A stretch of 64,000 bases of DNA from Lachnospiraceae bacterium (GCA_019421365.1 JAHZFJ010000003.1:1-64000); one strand, 5' to 3'; positions 54,203 to 63,724 are shown, counted from the first letter of the stretch. A program made the numbers and translations. Notes: a model not told the origin generated them from the letters alone.

Positions 54203-55333
54203 TTACCTAATTAGATGAAGAATCTCTAACACCTCAGATACGGTAGTCTTTCTTGGATTAGTATCCATACATGCGTCTTCTAAAGCACCCTCTGCCATAC
54301 TTTTCTTAGCTTCTAGATATTCCTCTTCTTTGATTCCACATTCTTTTAGTGTGCGTGGCATCTTCATCTCTCGTTCTAATTTTACGATTTCCGTTATCAA
54401 TCCCTTAACAAGCGCCCTTGTTGTTGCTCCTTGTATTCCACATAATTTAGCGAGGGCCCCGTATTTCTTAGCTGCTTTAGTATAGGTTTTAGGATTATAT
54501 CCTTCCATATTACTGTTGTACTCAATAACATGTGGCAACAGAATCGCATTAGTTCTTCCATGAGGTATATGGAGTTTCCCTCCGATATTATGCGCAATGG
54601 CATGATTAATCCCTAGAGAAGCCTCATTGAATGCCATACCTGCTAGACAAGACGCTGAATGCATCTTTTCTTTGGCCTCCATATCATCACTGCTCTTATA
54701 AGACCTGAGTAAATAGTCAAATACAAGCTTCACTGCCTTCTCAGCCAACGCATCCGAGAAATCCGTGGCCTCGGTTGAAACATACGCTTCTACTGCATGA
54801 GTTAATACATCCATACCTGTATCCGCTACAATTTGGCATGGGAGACTCTTTACAAGTTCTGGTTCTAGTATTGCTACATTTGGTAATAGTTCGCTAGATA
54901 CAAGTGGGTATTTCACTCCTTTTTCCTTATCTGTAATTACTGCGAAATTGGTTACTTCTGATCCTGTTCCACTTGTAGTTGGAATTGCAATGAATTGCAT
55001 ATCTGGTAGATTTGCTGCTTTTTTGGAGAAGTTCATGATTGCTTTCGCTGCATCTATCGCTGAACCACCACCAAGGGCAATTACTGCATCTGGCTTATAT
55101 GCAGTTACTTCACCAACTCCCCTGACAACCAGTTCCATCGGAGGATCAGGTACAACATCGCTAAAAACTTGATAACTTCCACTAGATAGCTTAGAAGTTA
55201 TTCTCTCTATCATTCCTGACTTTACCATAAATGGATCGGTTACAATAAAAACTTTCTTATTCGCCAGTGAGGTGATGTATCCAAGTGCATTTTCACCAAA
55301 CACAATCTTGGTCTTAACTTCAAATGTTTTCAT
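54203..55333 (-). CDS. eutG: Iron-containing alcohol dehydrogenase, EutG/PduQ-like
   Basis: 376 residues. NAD-binding GGGSAIDAAKAI is visible, and the metal-binding histidine region GMAFNEASLGINHAIAHNIGGKLHIPHGRTNA is complete. It reduces acetaldehyde to ethanol and reoxidises NADH made by EutE inside the compartment. It is the first gene of the eut operon. The leader (55334-55641) holds a 15-bp palindrome but no EutV-type antitermination hairpins I can recognise. Confidence 0.9.
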   Translation of the reverse strand: MKTFEVKTKIVFGENALGYITSLANKKVFIVTDPFMVKSGMIERITSKLSSGSYQVFSDVVPDPPMELVVRGVGEVTAYKPDAVIALGGGSAIDAAKAIMNFSKKAANLPDMQFIAIPTTSGTGSEVTNFAVITDKEKGVKYPLVSSELLPNVAILEPELVKSLPCQIVADTGMDVLTHAVEAYVSTEATDFSDALAEKAVKLVFDYLLRSYKSSDDMEAKEKMHSASCLAGMAFNEASLGINHAIAHNIGGKLHIPHGRTNAILLPHVIEYNSNMEGYNPKTYTKAAKKYGALAKLCGIQGATTRALVKGLITEIVKLEREMKMPRTLKECGIKEEEYLEAKKSMAEGALEDACMDTNPRKTTVSEVLEILHLIR

Positions 55334-55505
55334 GTGATATCACCCTATCTTCACTTAAGTCGACAATATCAAACTAGTATCTTCGACTCGTTCCATGGTT
55401 ACCCAGTTAGAATATGTACATTTTTGATAAATATTCTCCAGCTGACAAAAAAATAGATATATATTTCAAGAGTTTTGCAGCTATACCTTTATCACTCATG
55501 TTATA

Positions 55506-55520
55506 ATAGGTATTACCTAT
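55506..55520. promoter_or_regulatory. Perfect 15-bp palindrome between eutG and the chromate transporter genes
   Basis: ATAGGTA-T-TACCTAT lies next to a TATAAT (55502-55507) in the divergent region 55334-55641. It is a candidate operator for either or both units. The regulator is not identified. Confidence 0.5.
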
Positions 55521-55641
55521 GTTTTATATAGAAATCATATATTTTACTTATATATTATAATTAACTATAATAAGTACATCGGCGCTGATGTAGTTTAAAA
55601 TGTAAAATGGGAGACTAATGTGAAAGGAGTAAAACAATATT

Positions 55642-56265
55642 ATGATAAATGAGACATCTCTTGCAGATGAAATTATAGAAAATAATACATCTAATAATAA
55701 TGAACATATTCTGTGGAATTTATTCAGAACAATGTTTGTACTTAGTGCCTGCACCTTTGGTGGTGGCTTCGTAATTGTTTCATTAATGAAGAAAAAATTC
55801 GTGGAGGAACTTGGTTGGCTTGATGAAGCAGAGATGCTTGACATAACAGCAATGGCTCAATCCTGTCCAGGTCCATTACCTATTAACGCATCTGTAATTC
55901 TAGGATACCGAATGAAAGGTATACTTGGTTCTTTGGTGGCAGTCATAGGAACATCACTACCACCACTTATTATTATTACAGCAATCTCTTATTTTTATGA
56001 GGAGTTCCGTTCAAATCAAGTAATTGCTACCGCACTTCAAGTTATGAGAGCTGGTGTAGCCGCAGTAATCTTCGACGTTGTATATAACTTAGCTTCTAAT
56101 ATAGTAAAAACAAAAAACAAATTCTATATCCTATTAATGATTGTTACATTCATTATGAACTATTTCCTTGGTTTTAGTGCCATGCTTATAATCCTAACCT
56201 GCCTATTCCTTGGTATATGTACTGTATTACTTGATTTAAGAAAGGAGCGTAAAACAGGATGTTAA
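55642..56265 (+). CDS. Chromate transporter, half-size subunit 1
   Basis: 207 residues with about six membrane helices and the CHR family start TFGGGFVIVSLMKKKFVEELGWL and AQSCPGPLPINA. Half-size CHR proteins work in pairs to export chromate or another oxyanion. It overlaps the next CHR gene by 7 bp. GAAAGGAG lies upstream. Confidence 0.9.
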   Translation: MINETSLADEIIENNTSNNNEHILWNLFRTMFVLSACTFGGGFVIVSLMKKKFVEELGWLDEAEMLDITAMAQSCPGPLPINASVILGYRMKGILGSLVAVIGTSLPPLIIITAISYFYEEFRSNQVIATALQVMRAGVAAVIFDVVYNLASNIVKTKNKFYILLMIVTFIMNYFLGFSAMLIILTCLFLGICTVLLDLRKERKTGC

Positions 56266-56825
56266 TCTTATTGAAATTATTCTTTAGTTTTATTAAAGTA
56301 GGATTATTTAGTGTTGGTGGTGGATACGCCGCAATCCCTTTAATTCAAAACCAAATTGTTGACGTACATCATCTTATGACGATGGATGAATTTGCGGATT
56401 TAATCACCATTGCTGAGATGACACCAGGTCCTATCTCAATAAATTCGGCCACCTTTGTAGGTAATCGACTTGCCGGTATTCCAGGTGCACTTTTATGTAC
56501 TCTCGGAGTTGTTCTTCCTGCATTCATACTTTGCTTACTCCTTGCTTACTTTTATTACAAATACCGTAATTTTAATGGAGTCCAAACACTATTGGCCAGT
56601 CTACGACCTGCTGTCGTTGCTTTAATCAGCGGTGCTGGACTATCAATCTTAAGTCTTGCTTTATTCCAAGCGCAAAAGACTGATATTGTACTATCAAACT
56701 TCCATATCATTGAAGCCCTATTATTCGTCGGGGGAATTATAGCTCTTAGAAAGTTTAAAGCCAATGCTATATTAGTAATACTCGGTTCAGGGGTAATTGG
56801 TACACTTGCGTATTATATCGTATAA
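56259..56825 (+). CDS. Chromate transporter, half-size subunit 2
   Basis: 188 residues with about five or six membrane helices: VGLFSVGGGYAAIPLIQNQIV and ITIAEMTPGPISINSATFVG match the CHR family. It is translationally coupled to subunit 1, and together they make one full transporter. The substrate may not be chromate in this anaerobe. Confidence 0.9.
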   Translation: MLILLKLFFSFIKVGLFSVGGGYAAIPLIQNQIVDVHHLMTMDEFADLITIAEMTPGPISINSATFVGNRLAGIPGALLCTLGVVLPAFILCLLLAYFYYKYRNFNGVQTLLASLRPAVVALISGAGLSILSLALFQAQKTDIVLSNFHIIEALLFVGGIIALRKFKANAILVILGSGVIGTLAYYIV

Positions 56826-56971
56826 TCCTAAACCCTATCCCTCCAAAACACTATATCCAACACGCTTCAAATATGTTAAAATATGTATACCAAGAAGAGA
56901 AGGAGTGTTTTAGAAAATTTATTTGTTTTGTTCTTGTCTTGACAATATAAATTTTATTAAAAAGTATTGAG

Positions 56972-57469
56972 ATGAAAAAAAAAATAGTTTTAGTTACTAT
57001 TATACTGTTAATATTATTAATCTTTGTATACTATAAAAATAGAGTTACTGTATCTAATGAGAACAGATTAATTAAAATAATTGAAGAACGCACTAATAGT
57101 AGACACGTAAAACTTTTGGATAGAAAAGTGGACCAAAATCACTTATTTATTTTATATACGAATGAAGGAAGCAATGAAAACTCTTTATGCATTTTAGAAC
57201 AAGATAACATATTCAAGTCTTTATACAAAATAAAATCAGGTCAATATAGTTGTATAGAGAAGGATATTGGAACTTGTTTCTTAATTGATAATGAGAACAA
57301 CTTATTGATAGTTTATGGAACTAATACTGGGAATAAGTATACTAAATATGTTCTTCATAATGGTAAAACAGAGCATGATGTATTTATCTCTAATGAAAAA
57401 TATATAATAGACGTGTATATATTAGATGAGAGTCCTTTTGATGGCCCAAGATTAAAACTATATAAATAA
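56972..57469 (+). CDS. Small anchored protein of unknown function
   Basis: 165 residues, not recognised. An N-terminal hydrophobic anchor or uncleaved signal (about 4-21) is followed by an exported domain of alternating beta strands (LFILYTNEGSNENSLCI, NLLIVYGTNTGNKYTKYVL). Codon use is very AT-rich compared with neighbours. The ATG lacks a strong ribosome site, so expression may be low. It is followed by a strong terminator. Confidence 0.55.
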   Translation: MKKKIVLVTIILLILLIFVYYKNRVTVSNENRLIKIIEERTNSRHVKLLDRKVDQNHLFILYTNEGSNENSLCILEQDNIFKSLYKIKSGQYSCIEKDIGTCFLIDNENNLLIVYGTNTGNKYTKYVLHNGKTEHDVFISNEKYIIDVYILDESPFDGPRLKLYK

Positions 57470-57500
57470 TTTGATATTCATGTATATGAAACAAAAATAT

Positions 57501-57573
57501 TATTAGTATAGAAAAGAGACCTATAAATTGATGTAATTATACTCAATTTATAGGTCTCTTTTCTATACTAATA
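57501..57573. terminator. Very long perfect hairpin after the small anchored protein gene
   Basis: Perfect 31-bp arms (57501-57531 and 57543-57573) with an 11-nt loop. The core AAAAGAGACC/GGTCTCTTTT makes a terminator; the length of the arms is unusual. Confidence 0.85.
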
Positions 57574-57600
57574 TTTCTATATTACGTTATTATGCTTTAA

Positions 57601-57879
57601 GCAAAACTCTTAAACGCATAGCCTTGCTTCTTTACTGACGTACTATGACTAAAAAACGATAGCGAAACATCTATAGTACTTCTTAGTGTGTACTAGATAA
57701 TCAAGGAAAGCGAGGCAAGGACGCCGAGCCAGCCTGAGCTGCGGCAGGATGCCGCATCGATGGCGGTTCCGCATTGTTTCGATACCTTCTCGTACACACT
57801 TAGAAGTACTTAGGTGTGTAGCGTGTTTTGTGTTATAGTACGTTAGCAGAGAAGCTGTGTAAATGTAAATGAGTTTTGC
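57601..57879. repeat. Large structured palindromic element (possible MITE or structured RNA)
   Basis: Nested pairing runs through 280 bp: the ends GCAAAACTC (57601-57609) and GAGTTTTGC (57871-57879) are inverted; CTGACGTACTAT near 57635 pairs with ATAGTACGTTAG near 57835; AGTACTTCTTAGTGTGTAC near 57676 pairs with its complement near 57792. A GC-rich core (GCGGCAGGATGCCGC) folds alone. A partial copy is at 27964-28025. No gene fits it. Confidence 0.62.
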
Positions 57880-57896
57880 GACACTCGTATTAAACT

Positions 57897-58385
57897 CTAT
57901 GGTAATAAAACCATATCTTTTTGGATCATATTAATCAATGCATTTCGCCCAATTAAGGTAATTCCATTGGCTTTTGCCAATACATATGCACTTTGTGTAT
58001 AGTAACTATTCGTTATTACCATGCCCTGTTTTGCTTTGTAGTAAGCCATTGAACCAATAACTTCTTGAACTGCTTTAATACCAACTCGATCTTTATATCG
58101 TTTTGCTTGAACTACAATTCGCTTTCCATGAGACTTGATCACTAAGTCGGCTCCAAAATCATGAGTTAATGGTGTTAATTTTACCCGATAACCATGTTTT
58201 TTATAAAAATAATAAAGGAATAATTCAAAATCTTCGCCTGACAACAGATCAATATCGTAGATATTGCTTTGAAGCAATTTTTTTCTCTTATGACATTTCT
58301 TAATAAACTTCAGTAAGAAGATAACCGCAACAATAGCTGCTGACAGCAAGATTAGTTGTTCCACTTGTTGCGTATCAAACTGCAT
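57897..58385 (-). CDS. Membrane-anchored Mrr-like restriction endonuclease domain protein
   Basis: 162 residues. An N-terminal membrane helix (about 8-26) is followed by an Mrr catalytic domain (about 45-155). The PD-(D/E)xK site is FGADLVI then VVQAKRYKDRVG, with Glu in SGEDFELFLYYFY before it. Mrr proteins cut modified DNA; membrane-tethered short versions are common and less well understood. It stands 20 bp downstream of the glycerophosphotransferase gene on the same strand. Confidence 0.85.
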   Translation of the reverse strand: MQFDTQQVEQLILLSAAIVAVIFLLKFIKKCHKRKKLLQSNIYDIDLLSGEDFELFLYYFYKKHGYRVKLTPLTHDFGADLVIKSHGKRIVVQAKRYKDRVGIKAVQEVIGSMAYYKAKQGMVITNSYYTQSAYVLAKANGITLIGRNALINMIQKDMVLLP

Positions 58386-58405
58386 TATATCCTGATAATT
58401 CCTTT

Positions 58406-60697
58406 CTAAACTCCTTGTTTGTCTCTAAATACTCGCTCGACAATTCTCTTTGATGCATTACCATCATCAACATGACAGAATCGTTCGTAGAATTCATCGT
58501 ATCTATCTTGATACTGCTTCTCGATATCAGTAATGTCCTTAATCGCAGCGATAACTTCCTCTTCAGTAAACAATAATGGACCTGGCATCTCCTTCTCGAT
58601 ATCTAGATAGAAACCACGTAACATGTCTCTATATTTCTCAAGGTCATACGTAAAGAAGAGAATAGGTCTTCTAAGATTTGCATAATCAAAAAATACCGAT
58701 GAATAATCCGTAATAAGTATATCAGAAATCAAATACAATTCGGAAATATCATCATATTTACTTACATTGAATGCAAAATCTTCAATTCCTGTTGTATCAA
58801 TAGAATCAGCAATATAATAATGTGTACGAAGTAATAGTACATATTCATCACCTAACTGTTTCTTTAACTCATGTAAATCTAACTTTAATGCGAATTTATA
58901 TTCGCCCTTACCATAGTACTCATCATCTCTCCATGTTGGTGCATAGAGGATTGTTTTCTTATCTTTTGGTATACCTAGCTTATCTTTTAATTTGATAATT
59001 CTATCTTCTTTATCCGGCGCATACAAAATATCATTTCTTGGATAACCACATTCTACTATCTCATTATGGAATAAGAATGCTCTCTTGAACGTCTCTGTAG
59101 AGAACCCATTATCTGATATTAGGTAATCCCAATCTCTTGATTGACGATAAAATTGTTGCTTATGAAGTGGCGATGCACCACATACTTCTTCTTGGTCAAA
59201 AACTAATCTCTTAAGTGGAGTTCCATGCCAAGTTTCAAGAAATACATTACCTTTACGTTTACGAATCCAGTTTGGTTGTCTAACATTAAGTACGTCATAT
59301 TTACAACGTGCAAAATAATAGGCATAACGAATACTAAATCGTTTTACTTTAATTGCTCCGTATGGAATCTTCGTCTTCTTATCATTAATTACCCATATAC
59401 ATTTGTACTTGTTCGGATAAGCCTGATTTAGATATTCGTAGATATATTTAGGACTATCCGAATAGCTTTTCCCAAAGAAACTTTCAAACAAAACCCAGTT
59501 GTCTTTCATCTTCATCTTCGTAAACAAATGAAAATATAGATAGCATGCAAATGCTCTTGGATTTGATTTAATCTTACGAATTTTTTTTGACCCAAGATGT
59601 ACGTTAACAGCACGTTTGGTAGCTGACAAATTGCCTTTTATTAATCTCTTCACTAACTTACTCTTATATCCAGATAAACTGCTAGTAATCTCTGTTGGAA
59701 TTTTCGTAATTAATTTCTGCATAGAAGTAAACCTCTCACCTTGCCAGTATGATTGTTCACTTCTTCTAATCTTAGTTGCATGATAATTGGTATAGTAATT
59801 AATCAATTTGAAACCTAGTAGATAAGCAATTACATCATGAGCTCCTACTGCATTAACAGAAGTTTCATATGCATGTAACATATTACTGAATTTGTCTTCT
59901 GCTTTTATCTGCGTAATTGCTGGATAATGAATAGGATCATTATGCTTACGCTTAACATATCTAGCATCGTCCACTGAAATTGTGCTCTTTGCTACTTTCA
60001 ACATTCTTGCTACAAAGGACATATCCGCATAGAATAACACTTGTTCATCAAAACCAATCTCATTCTCCACAAGCAGTTCGCGTCTTAAAAGCATATTCAA
60101 TGCCGATAAAGCTACAAACCCACGCTTTTTTCCGATTAAATCCAAGATTGCTTCAGAAGGTTTTTGTTCAGTAATAACTTTCTTACAATAATCTTCTTCG
60201 TCATCACCTTCCGTAGCATTCATCATAGCTTCTTCTGATGCCGTATTCACTTGCTTGGCTTCTTCTTCATAGGAATCAAAGAACACAAGTCTCTTAAACC
60301 AGGTATCAACAATTGTTCCATAAGCGACATCAGCTTGTCCCTCACCTGCTGCCTTTACTAGTTTTTCTAATGTATTATGAAACAGATAGTCATCTGAATC
60401 TAAGAAGTACACATACTCACCAGCCGCATTCTCAATTCCAATATTGCGAGCAGCACTTACCCCCTGCGTATTAGTTGTATGATATACACGGATTGGAAAG
60501 AAATTCTTATAGTTATCCACAATACTGGTAGGTTCTTCCACCACATTTACATTTTCCTTTTCCGTTAGATACTTGCTTGGTTTATCTTGTACTAACAATA
60601 CCTCAAAATCTTTCCATGTCTGGTCCTTCAAACTTTCTAAACAATCCTCTAGAAAATGAGGACCATTAACATAAGGTATTACTACACTTATCTTCAC
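58406..60697 (-). CDS. Bifunctional GT2 glycosyltransferase / CDP-glycerol glycerophosphotransferase
   Basis: 763 residues. The N-terminal GT2 domain (about 1-320) has ISVVIPYVN, a DSDDYL metal site near residue 100 and typical Asn-Ile-Gly RNIGIENAAG. The C-terminal TagF-like domain (about 390-755) has WHGTPLKRL, ILYAPTWRDD and ITDYSSVFFDYANLRRPILFF. It probably extends a teichoic-acid-like poly(glycerol phosphate) and adds a sugar. The start is GTG behind GAGGTAGAG. It fits the LtaS-like gene at 38371 as part of anionic polymer synthesis. Confidence 0.9.
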   Translation of the reverse strand: MKISVVIPYVNGPHFLEDCLESLKDQTWKDFEVLLVQDKPSKYLTEKENVNVVEEPTSIVDNYKNFFPIRVYHTTNTQGVSAARNIGIENAAGEYVYFLDSDDYLFHNTLEKLVKAAGEGQADVAYGTIVDTWFKRLVFFDSYEEEAKQVNTASEEAMMNATEGDDEEDYCKKVITEQKPSEAILDLIGKKRGFVALSALNMLLRRELLVENEIGFDEQVLFYADMSFVARMLKVAKSTISVDDARYVKRKHNDPIHYPAITQIKAEDKFSNMLHAYETSVNAVGAHDVIAYLLGFKLINYYTNYHATKIRRSEQSYWQGERFTSMQKLITKIPTEITSSLSGYKSKLVKRLIKGNLSATKRAVNVHLGSKKIRKIKSNPRAFACYLYFHLFTKMKMKDNWVLFESFFGKSYSDSPKYIYEYLNQAYPNKYKCIWVINDKKTKIPYGAIKVKRFSIRYAYYFARCKYDVLNVRQPNWIRKRKGNVFLETWHGTPLKRLVFDQEEVCGASPLHKQQFYRQSRDWDYLISDNGFSTETFKRAFLFHNEIVECGYPRNDILYAPDKEDRIIKLKDKLGIPKDKKTILYAPTWRDDEYYGKGEYKFALKLDLHELKKQLGDEYVLLLRTHYYIADSIDTTGIEDFAFNVSKYDDISELYLISDILITDYSSVFFDYANLRRPILFFTYDLEKYRDMLRGFYLDIEKEMPGPLLFTEEEVIAAIKDITDIEKQYQDRYDEFYERFCHVDDGNASKRIVERVFRDKQGV

Positions 60698-60824
60698 GAT
60701 CTCTACCTCACTTCATAATATACTGTAGCTATTCAGGACTTTGCCCTTAAAACATTCTTCATTATAGCTTATTATTAAAATAGCGTCAATTTATTTTCGA
60801 ACATATTTTCTGTTTTATCTGCCA

Positions 60825-62309
60825 TTATCTAGATAAAATCATTACATAGGTTCCTTCTTTTCTTGAAATCTCATAATCTTCTCGTACCTGATATCCCGCA
60901 GCCTTACTAAACTTAAGTACAAGTTCACGGTTATGCGTATACATAATAATTACGCCATCTTCCTTAAGATGTACTTTTGCTTTCTTAAAGAAAAGCTGGT
61001 ACAAATCAGTAATCTCTTGCTCGCGATTTTTCGAGTTTGAAAAAGGCATATCTGTGATTATCTCATCAAAGAGATACTCATGCTTGAAATCAAAGAAATC
61101 ACGATTAATATAATGAATTACTTGTCTTGCCGCCTGGGTATTCTCTCTTGCTAATTCAATGGCATCTGCGAAGATATCAATGCCATATGTTGAATATGCT
61201 TTAACTTCCTTGTGACGTTCAATTAACATTGTTCCCACTCCACAGAACGGATCAAGAACCTGTGCATCTTCCTTCATGTAATCTTTTGCTAAAGCCACCG
61301 TTAGCGCTGCGTTAACAGGTCTTATACTTGAAGCAATTACATTCTTTCTATAAGAAAAGCGACTATCTTTAATGGTATATAATTTTAATAAGACATTAAA
61401 ATTTTGATCTTTATTCTCAATGAAGCGAATTTCAAATTCATAGTTGTTTGTGGAATTAATCAACTGTCTCTTTGTTAAACGTTCTAGTTCACTAGAAAAC
61501 TTCTTAGCAAATTCACTCTTCTTACTCAATTCCATCTTGCTCTTAACTTCTACTCTAAAGTAAAAAGGAGCATCACCATTATGTCTATCCATTAAGAATT
61601 CAAGCAAATCTCCCGCATACAAAAGTTTAGCAGCTTGTATTGGATTCATCTGACATACCTGTGCACCTTCTAGTGCAAATAGAATCTCTTGATAGGTTCT
61701 TATAGGTAGAATCTCATCTAATCTATCTGTCTTAACCATGACACCTGCATTAAAATCTTTAGCTGTAGGTGTAATCATCTGCACTTGCTTTAGTGTAACT
61801 GGAATATGATTTCGATTTGTTAATAACAAGACTTTTGATAATTTGTGAAATCCTGTGAAAGTATGTTTCTTAACACCTTCCATAGATACAATCAATGCTG
61901 TTAGTTCTCTAATCTCTTCTTCCGTATGTTTCTTATTTTCGTCTGTTAGTTCTACAGCTAATAATTTATCTAAGCACTCTTTTAAGAATGAAAGATACTC
62001 TCGATAATCAAAATTCCTTAACGCTACAAGATAAGAACTCTTAATAAAACGTTGTTCTTCATTCTGATATCCTTTAATAATACAAGGAAGATATTCCTCT
62101 AGCGCAAGGTCTCCCATTAATAAAGCTGCGTTCTTTCTTGTCTTTGCATCTTCACTCTCTAATAATTCAGGAATTAAGTTTTTCCTTTCACCTATATAAT
62201 ATAACAATGCATATTTATTTGATTCATCTTTAATCTCTTGTCTCAATTTACTAAGATTTTGTCTAACTTCGACATTATTAACAATCTTATCAAACGTTTC
62301 ACGTACCAT
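60825..62309 (-). CDS. HEAT-repeat N-terminus fused to RNA-type methyltransferase
   Basis: 494 residues. The N-terminal part (about 1-160) is helical, HEAT-like (LLESEDAKTRKNAALLMGDLALEEY). A middle region (about 165-330) may be THUMP-like. The C-terminal methyltransferase (about 335-494) has VLDPFCGVGTML as motif I and IITDMPFSN where tRNA/rRNA methylases have an NPPY-like motif. This matches the UPF0020/TRM11 class acting on tRNA or rRNA. The target base is unknown. Confidence 0.78.
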   Translation of the reverse strand: MVRETFDKIVNNVEVRQNLSKLRQEIKDESNKYALLYYIGERKNLIPELLESEDAKTRKNAALLMGDLALEEYLPCIIKGYQNEEQRFIKSSYLVALRNFDYREYLSFLKECLDKLLAVELTDENKKHTEEEIRELTALIVSMEGVKKHTFTGFHKLSKVLLLTNRNHIPVTLKQVQMITPTAKDFNAGVMVKTDRLDEILPIRTYQEILFALEGAQVCQMNPIQAAKLLYAGDLLEFLMDRHNGDAPFYFRVEVKSKMELSKKSEFAKKFSSELERLTKRQLINSTNNYEFEIRFIENKDQNFNVLLKLYTIKDSRFSYRKNVIASSIRPVNAALTVALAKDYMKEDAQVLDPFCGVGTMLIERHKEVKAYSTYGIDIFADAIELARENTQAARQVIHYINRDFFDFKHEYLFDEIITDMPFSNSKNREQEITDLYQLFFKKAKVHLKEDGVIIMYTHNRELVLKFSKAAGYQVREDYEISRKEGTYVMILSR

Positions 62310-62413
62310 TTTAATCTCCTATTGTAACAACTTGGATAATCTGTTACTTACTATCTTTATTCAATACCGTTTATTATATCTTTTTCTACGAAAAAAGTAA
62401 ACAAATTCGATAT

Positions 62414-63541
62414 CTATTTGATTTTATCCATATCTGATACAACTTTACTCAAATCCTCACGAATCTTAATTTTTTGTGGACATACCGTTTCACATTTTCC
62501 GCAAGAGATACAACGATCTGCACGATTTTCCTCATTAAAGTTAGTGAAATAAGCCCACTTAGCATGAGCATCATTCCCATACATAGCATGCTGATTCCAT
62601 ATACCAAAATTCTTTGGAATATCCACTCCCGCTGGACATGGCATACAATATCTGCAAGCAGTACAACCATTCTTAACTCTACTCTTAATTGTAGTAGCTA
62701 CCCTCTCAACTACAGCTTCTTCATCTGAGTTTAACGATTTGAATGATGAAAACGTATCAAGATTATCTAGTACTTGATCATATGTTGACATACCACTTAG
62801 GACTGTCTTTACATTCTTTCGACTTGCTACAAAACGTAGTGCCCATGAGGCTACCGATGCTTTTGGATCCGCTTCCTTGAAGATAGCAGTTATATCTTCT
62901 GGTAGTTCTGCTAAAGAACCTCCTTTAATAGGTTCCATAATTATAACAGGAATATCTAATTTTTCTGTTAATTCATATCCCTTATCACCAGCTTGTTCTT
63001 CCGTATCCATGTAATTATATTGTATCTGACAAAAATCCCACTCTCTATAAGTGATAATTTCTTCGAAAGCATCATAATCATCATGAAAAGAAAATCCTAG
63101 GTATCGAATCTTCCCTTCTTCTTTTAATTGCTCACAAAATTCAACAATTCCCAGTTCCTTCATCTCATTGAATCTATCTCTATTAAGTGCATGTAACAAA
63201 TAGAAATCCACATATTCTTGGCCCAAACGTTCTAACTGTTGCTCAAATATACGCTTAGCATCAGCAACCGATTTAATCTCCCAACAAGGAAGTTTGGTTG
63301 CTAGATAATATGTAGAACGATCATATTTACTTAAAACTTTCCCAACAAAAGGTTCACTGTCACCATTATGATATGGATAGGCAGTGTCTATGTAATTTAC
63401 ACCTTCAGCAATAGCCTCATCAATCATCTTCTCTGATTCTATCTCATCAATTTTACCATCCTCTGAAAGAGGAAATCTCATACAGCCAAATCCAAGTAAT
63501 GAAATTTCTATTCCTAGCTTATCTAACTTTCTGTATTCCAT
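62414..63541 (-). CDS. Aldo/keto reductase with C-terminal 4Fe-4S domain
   Basis: 375 residues from the ATG at 63541, behind AGGAGGG. The barrel (about 1-290) has GFGCMRFPL, the catalytic Tyr/Asp region YIDTAYPYHNGDSE and NADPH-binding elements. Residues about 290-365 are ferredoxin-like: CTACRYCMPCPAGVDI and CISCGKCETVCPQ. Such fusions are common in Clostridia; the electron partner and substrate are unknown. The promoter carries three repeats of GTAACAGTT. Confidence 0.9.
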   Translation of the reverse strand: MEYRKLDKLGIEISLLGFGCMRFPLSEDGKIDEIESEKMIDEAIAEGVNYIDTAYPYHNGDSEPFVGKVLSKYDRSTYYLATKLPCWEIKSVADAKRIFEQQLERLGQEYVDFYLLHALNRDRFNEMKELGIVEFCEQLKEEGKIRYLGFSFHDDYDAFEEIITYREWDFCQIQYNYMDTEEQAGDKGYELTEKLDIPVIIMEPIKGGSLAELPEDITAIFKEADPKASVASWALRFVASRKNVKTVLSGMSTYDQVLDNLDTFSSFKSLNSDEEAVVERVATTIKSRVKNGCTACRYCMPCPAGVDIPKNFGIWNQHAMYGNDAHAKWAYFTNFNEENRADRCISCGKCETVCPQKIKIREDLSKVVSDMDKIK

Positions 63542-63601
63542 AATCGCCCTCCTATTTTGTGAATTCACACAGTACTAACATTATTGTCACTATATAATAT
63601 A

Positions 63602-63682
63602 GTAACAGTTCTATCTCTTAAGTCAAGACAAAAGAAACTGTTACATTAGGCAATTTAATAACAATTCCCTAGTGTAACAGTT
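63602..63682. promoter_or_regulatory. Three GTAACAGTT repeats over the aldo/keto reductase promoter
   Basis: GTAACAGTT (63602-63610), inverted AACTGTTAC (63636-63644) and GTAACAGTT (63674-63682), 34-38 bp apart. The minus-strand -35 TTGACT (63621-63626) lies between the first two, with a -10-like TATATT beside the first. A regulator binding site is likely. Confidence 0.65.
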
Positions 63683-63724
63683 CCTATAACCAAATTAATT
63701 CTTCCTAAAAATGTAAACGGATAA

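Noticed and set aside
55334..55641. EutV-type ANTAR hairpins and a cobalamin riboswitch in the eut leader
   Set aside because: I read both strands for paired hairpins with the A/G loop pattern and for the B12 box and saw neither; I cannot exclude a diverged form without a covariance search.
57601..57879. Interpretation of the structured element as a tRNA, rRNA fragment or group II intron
   Set aside because: It lacks tRNA arms, rRNA motifs and the intron domain V/VI signatures or a reverse transcriptase; a repeat or structured RNA is the safer reading.
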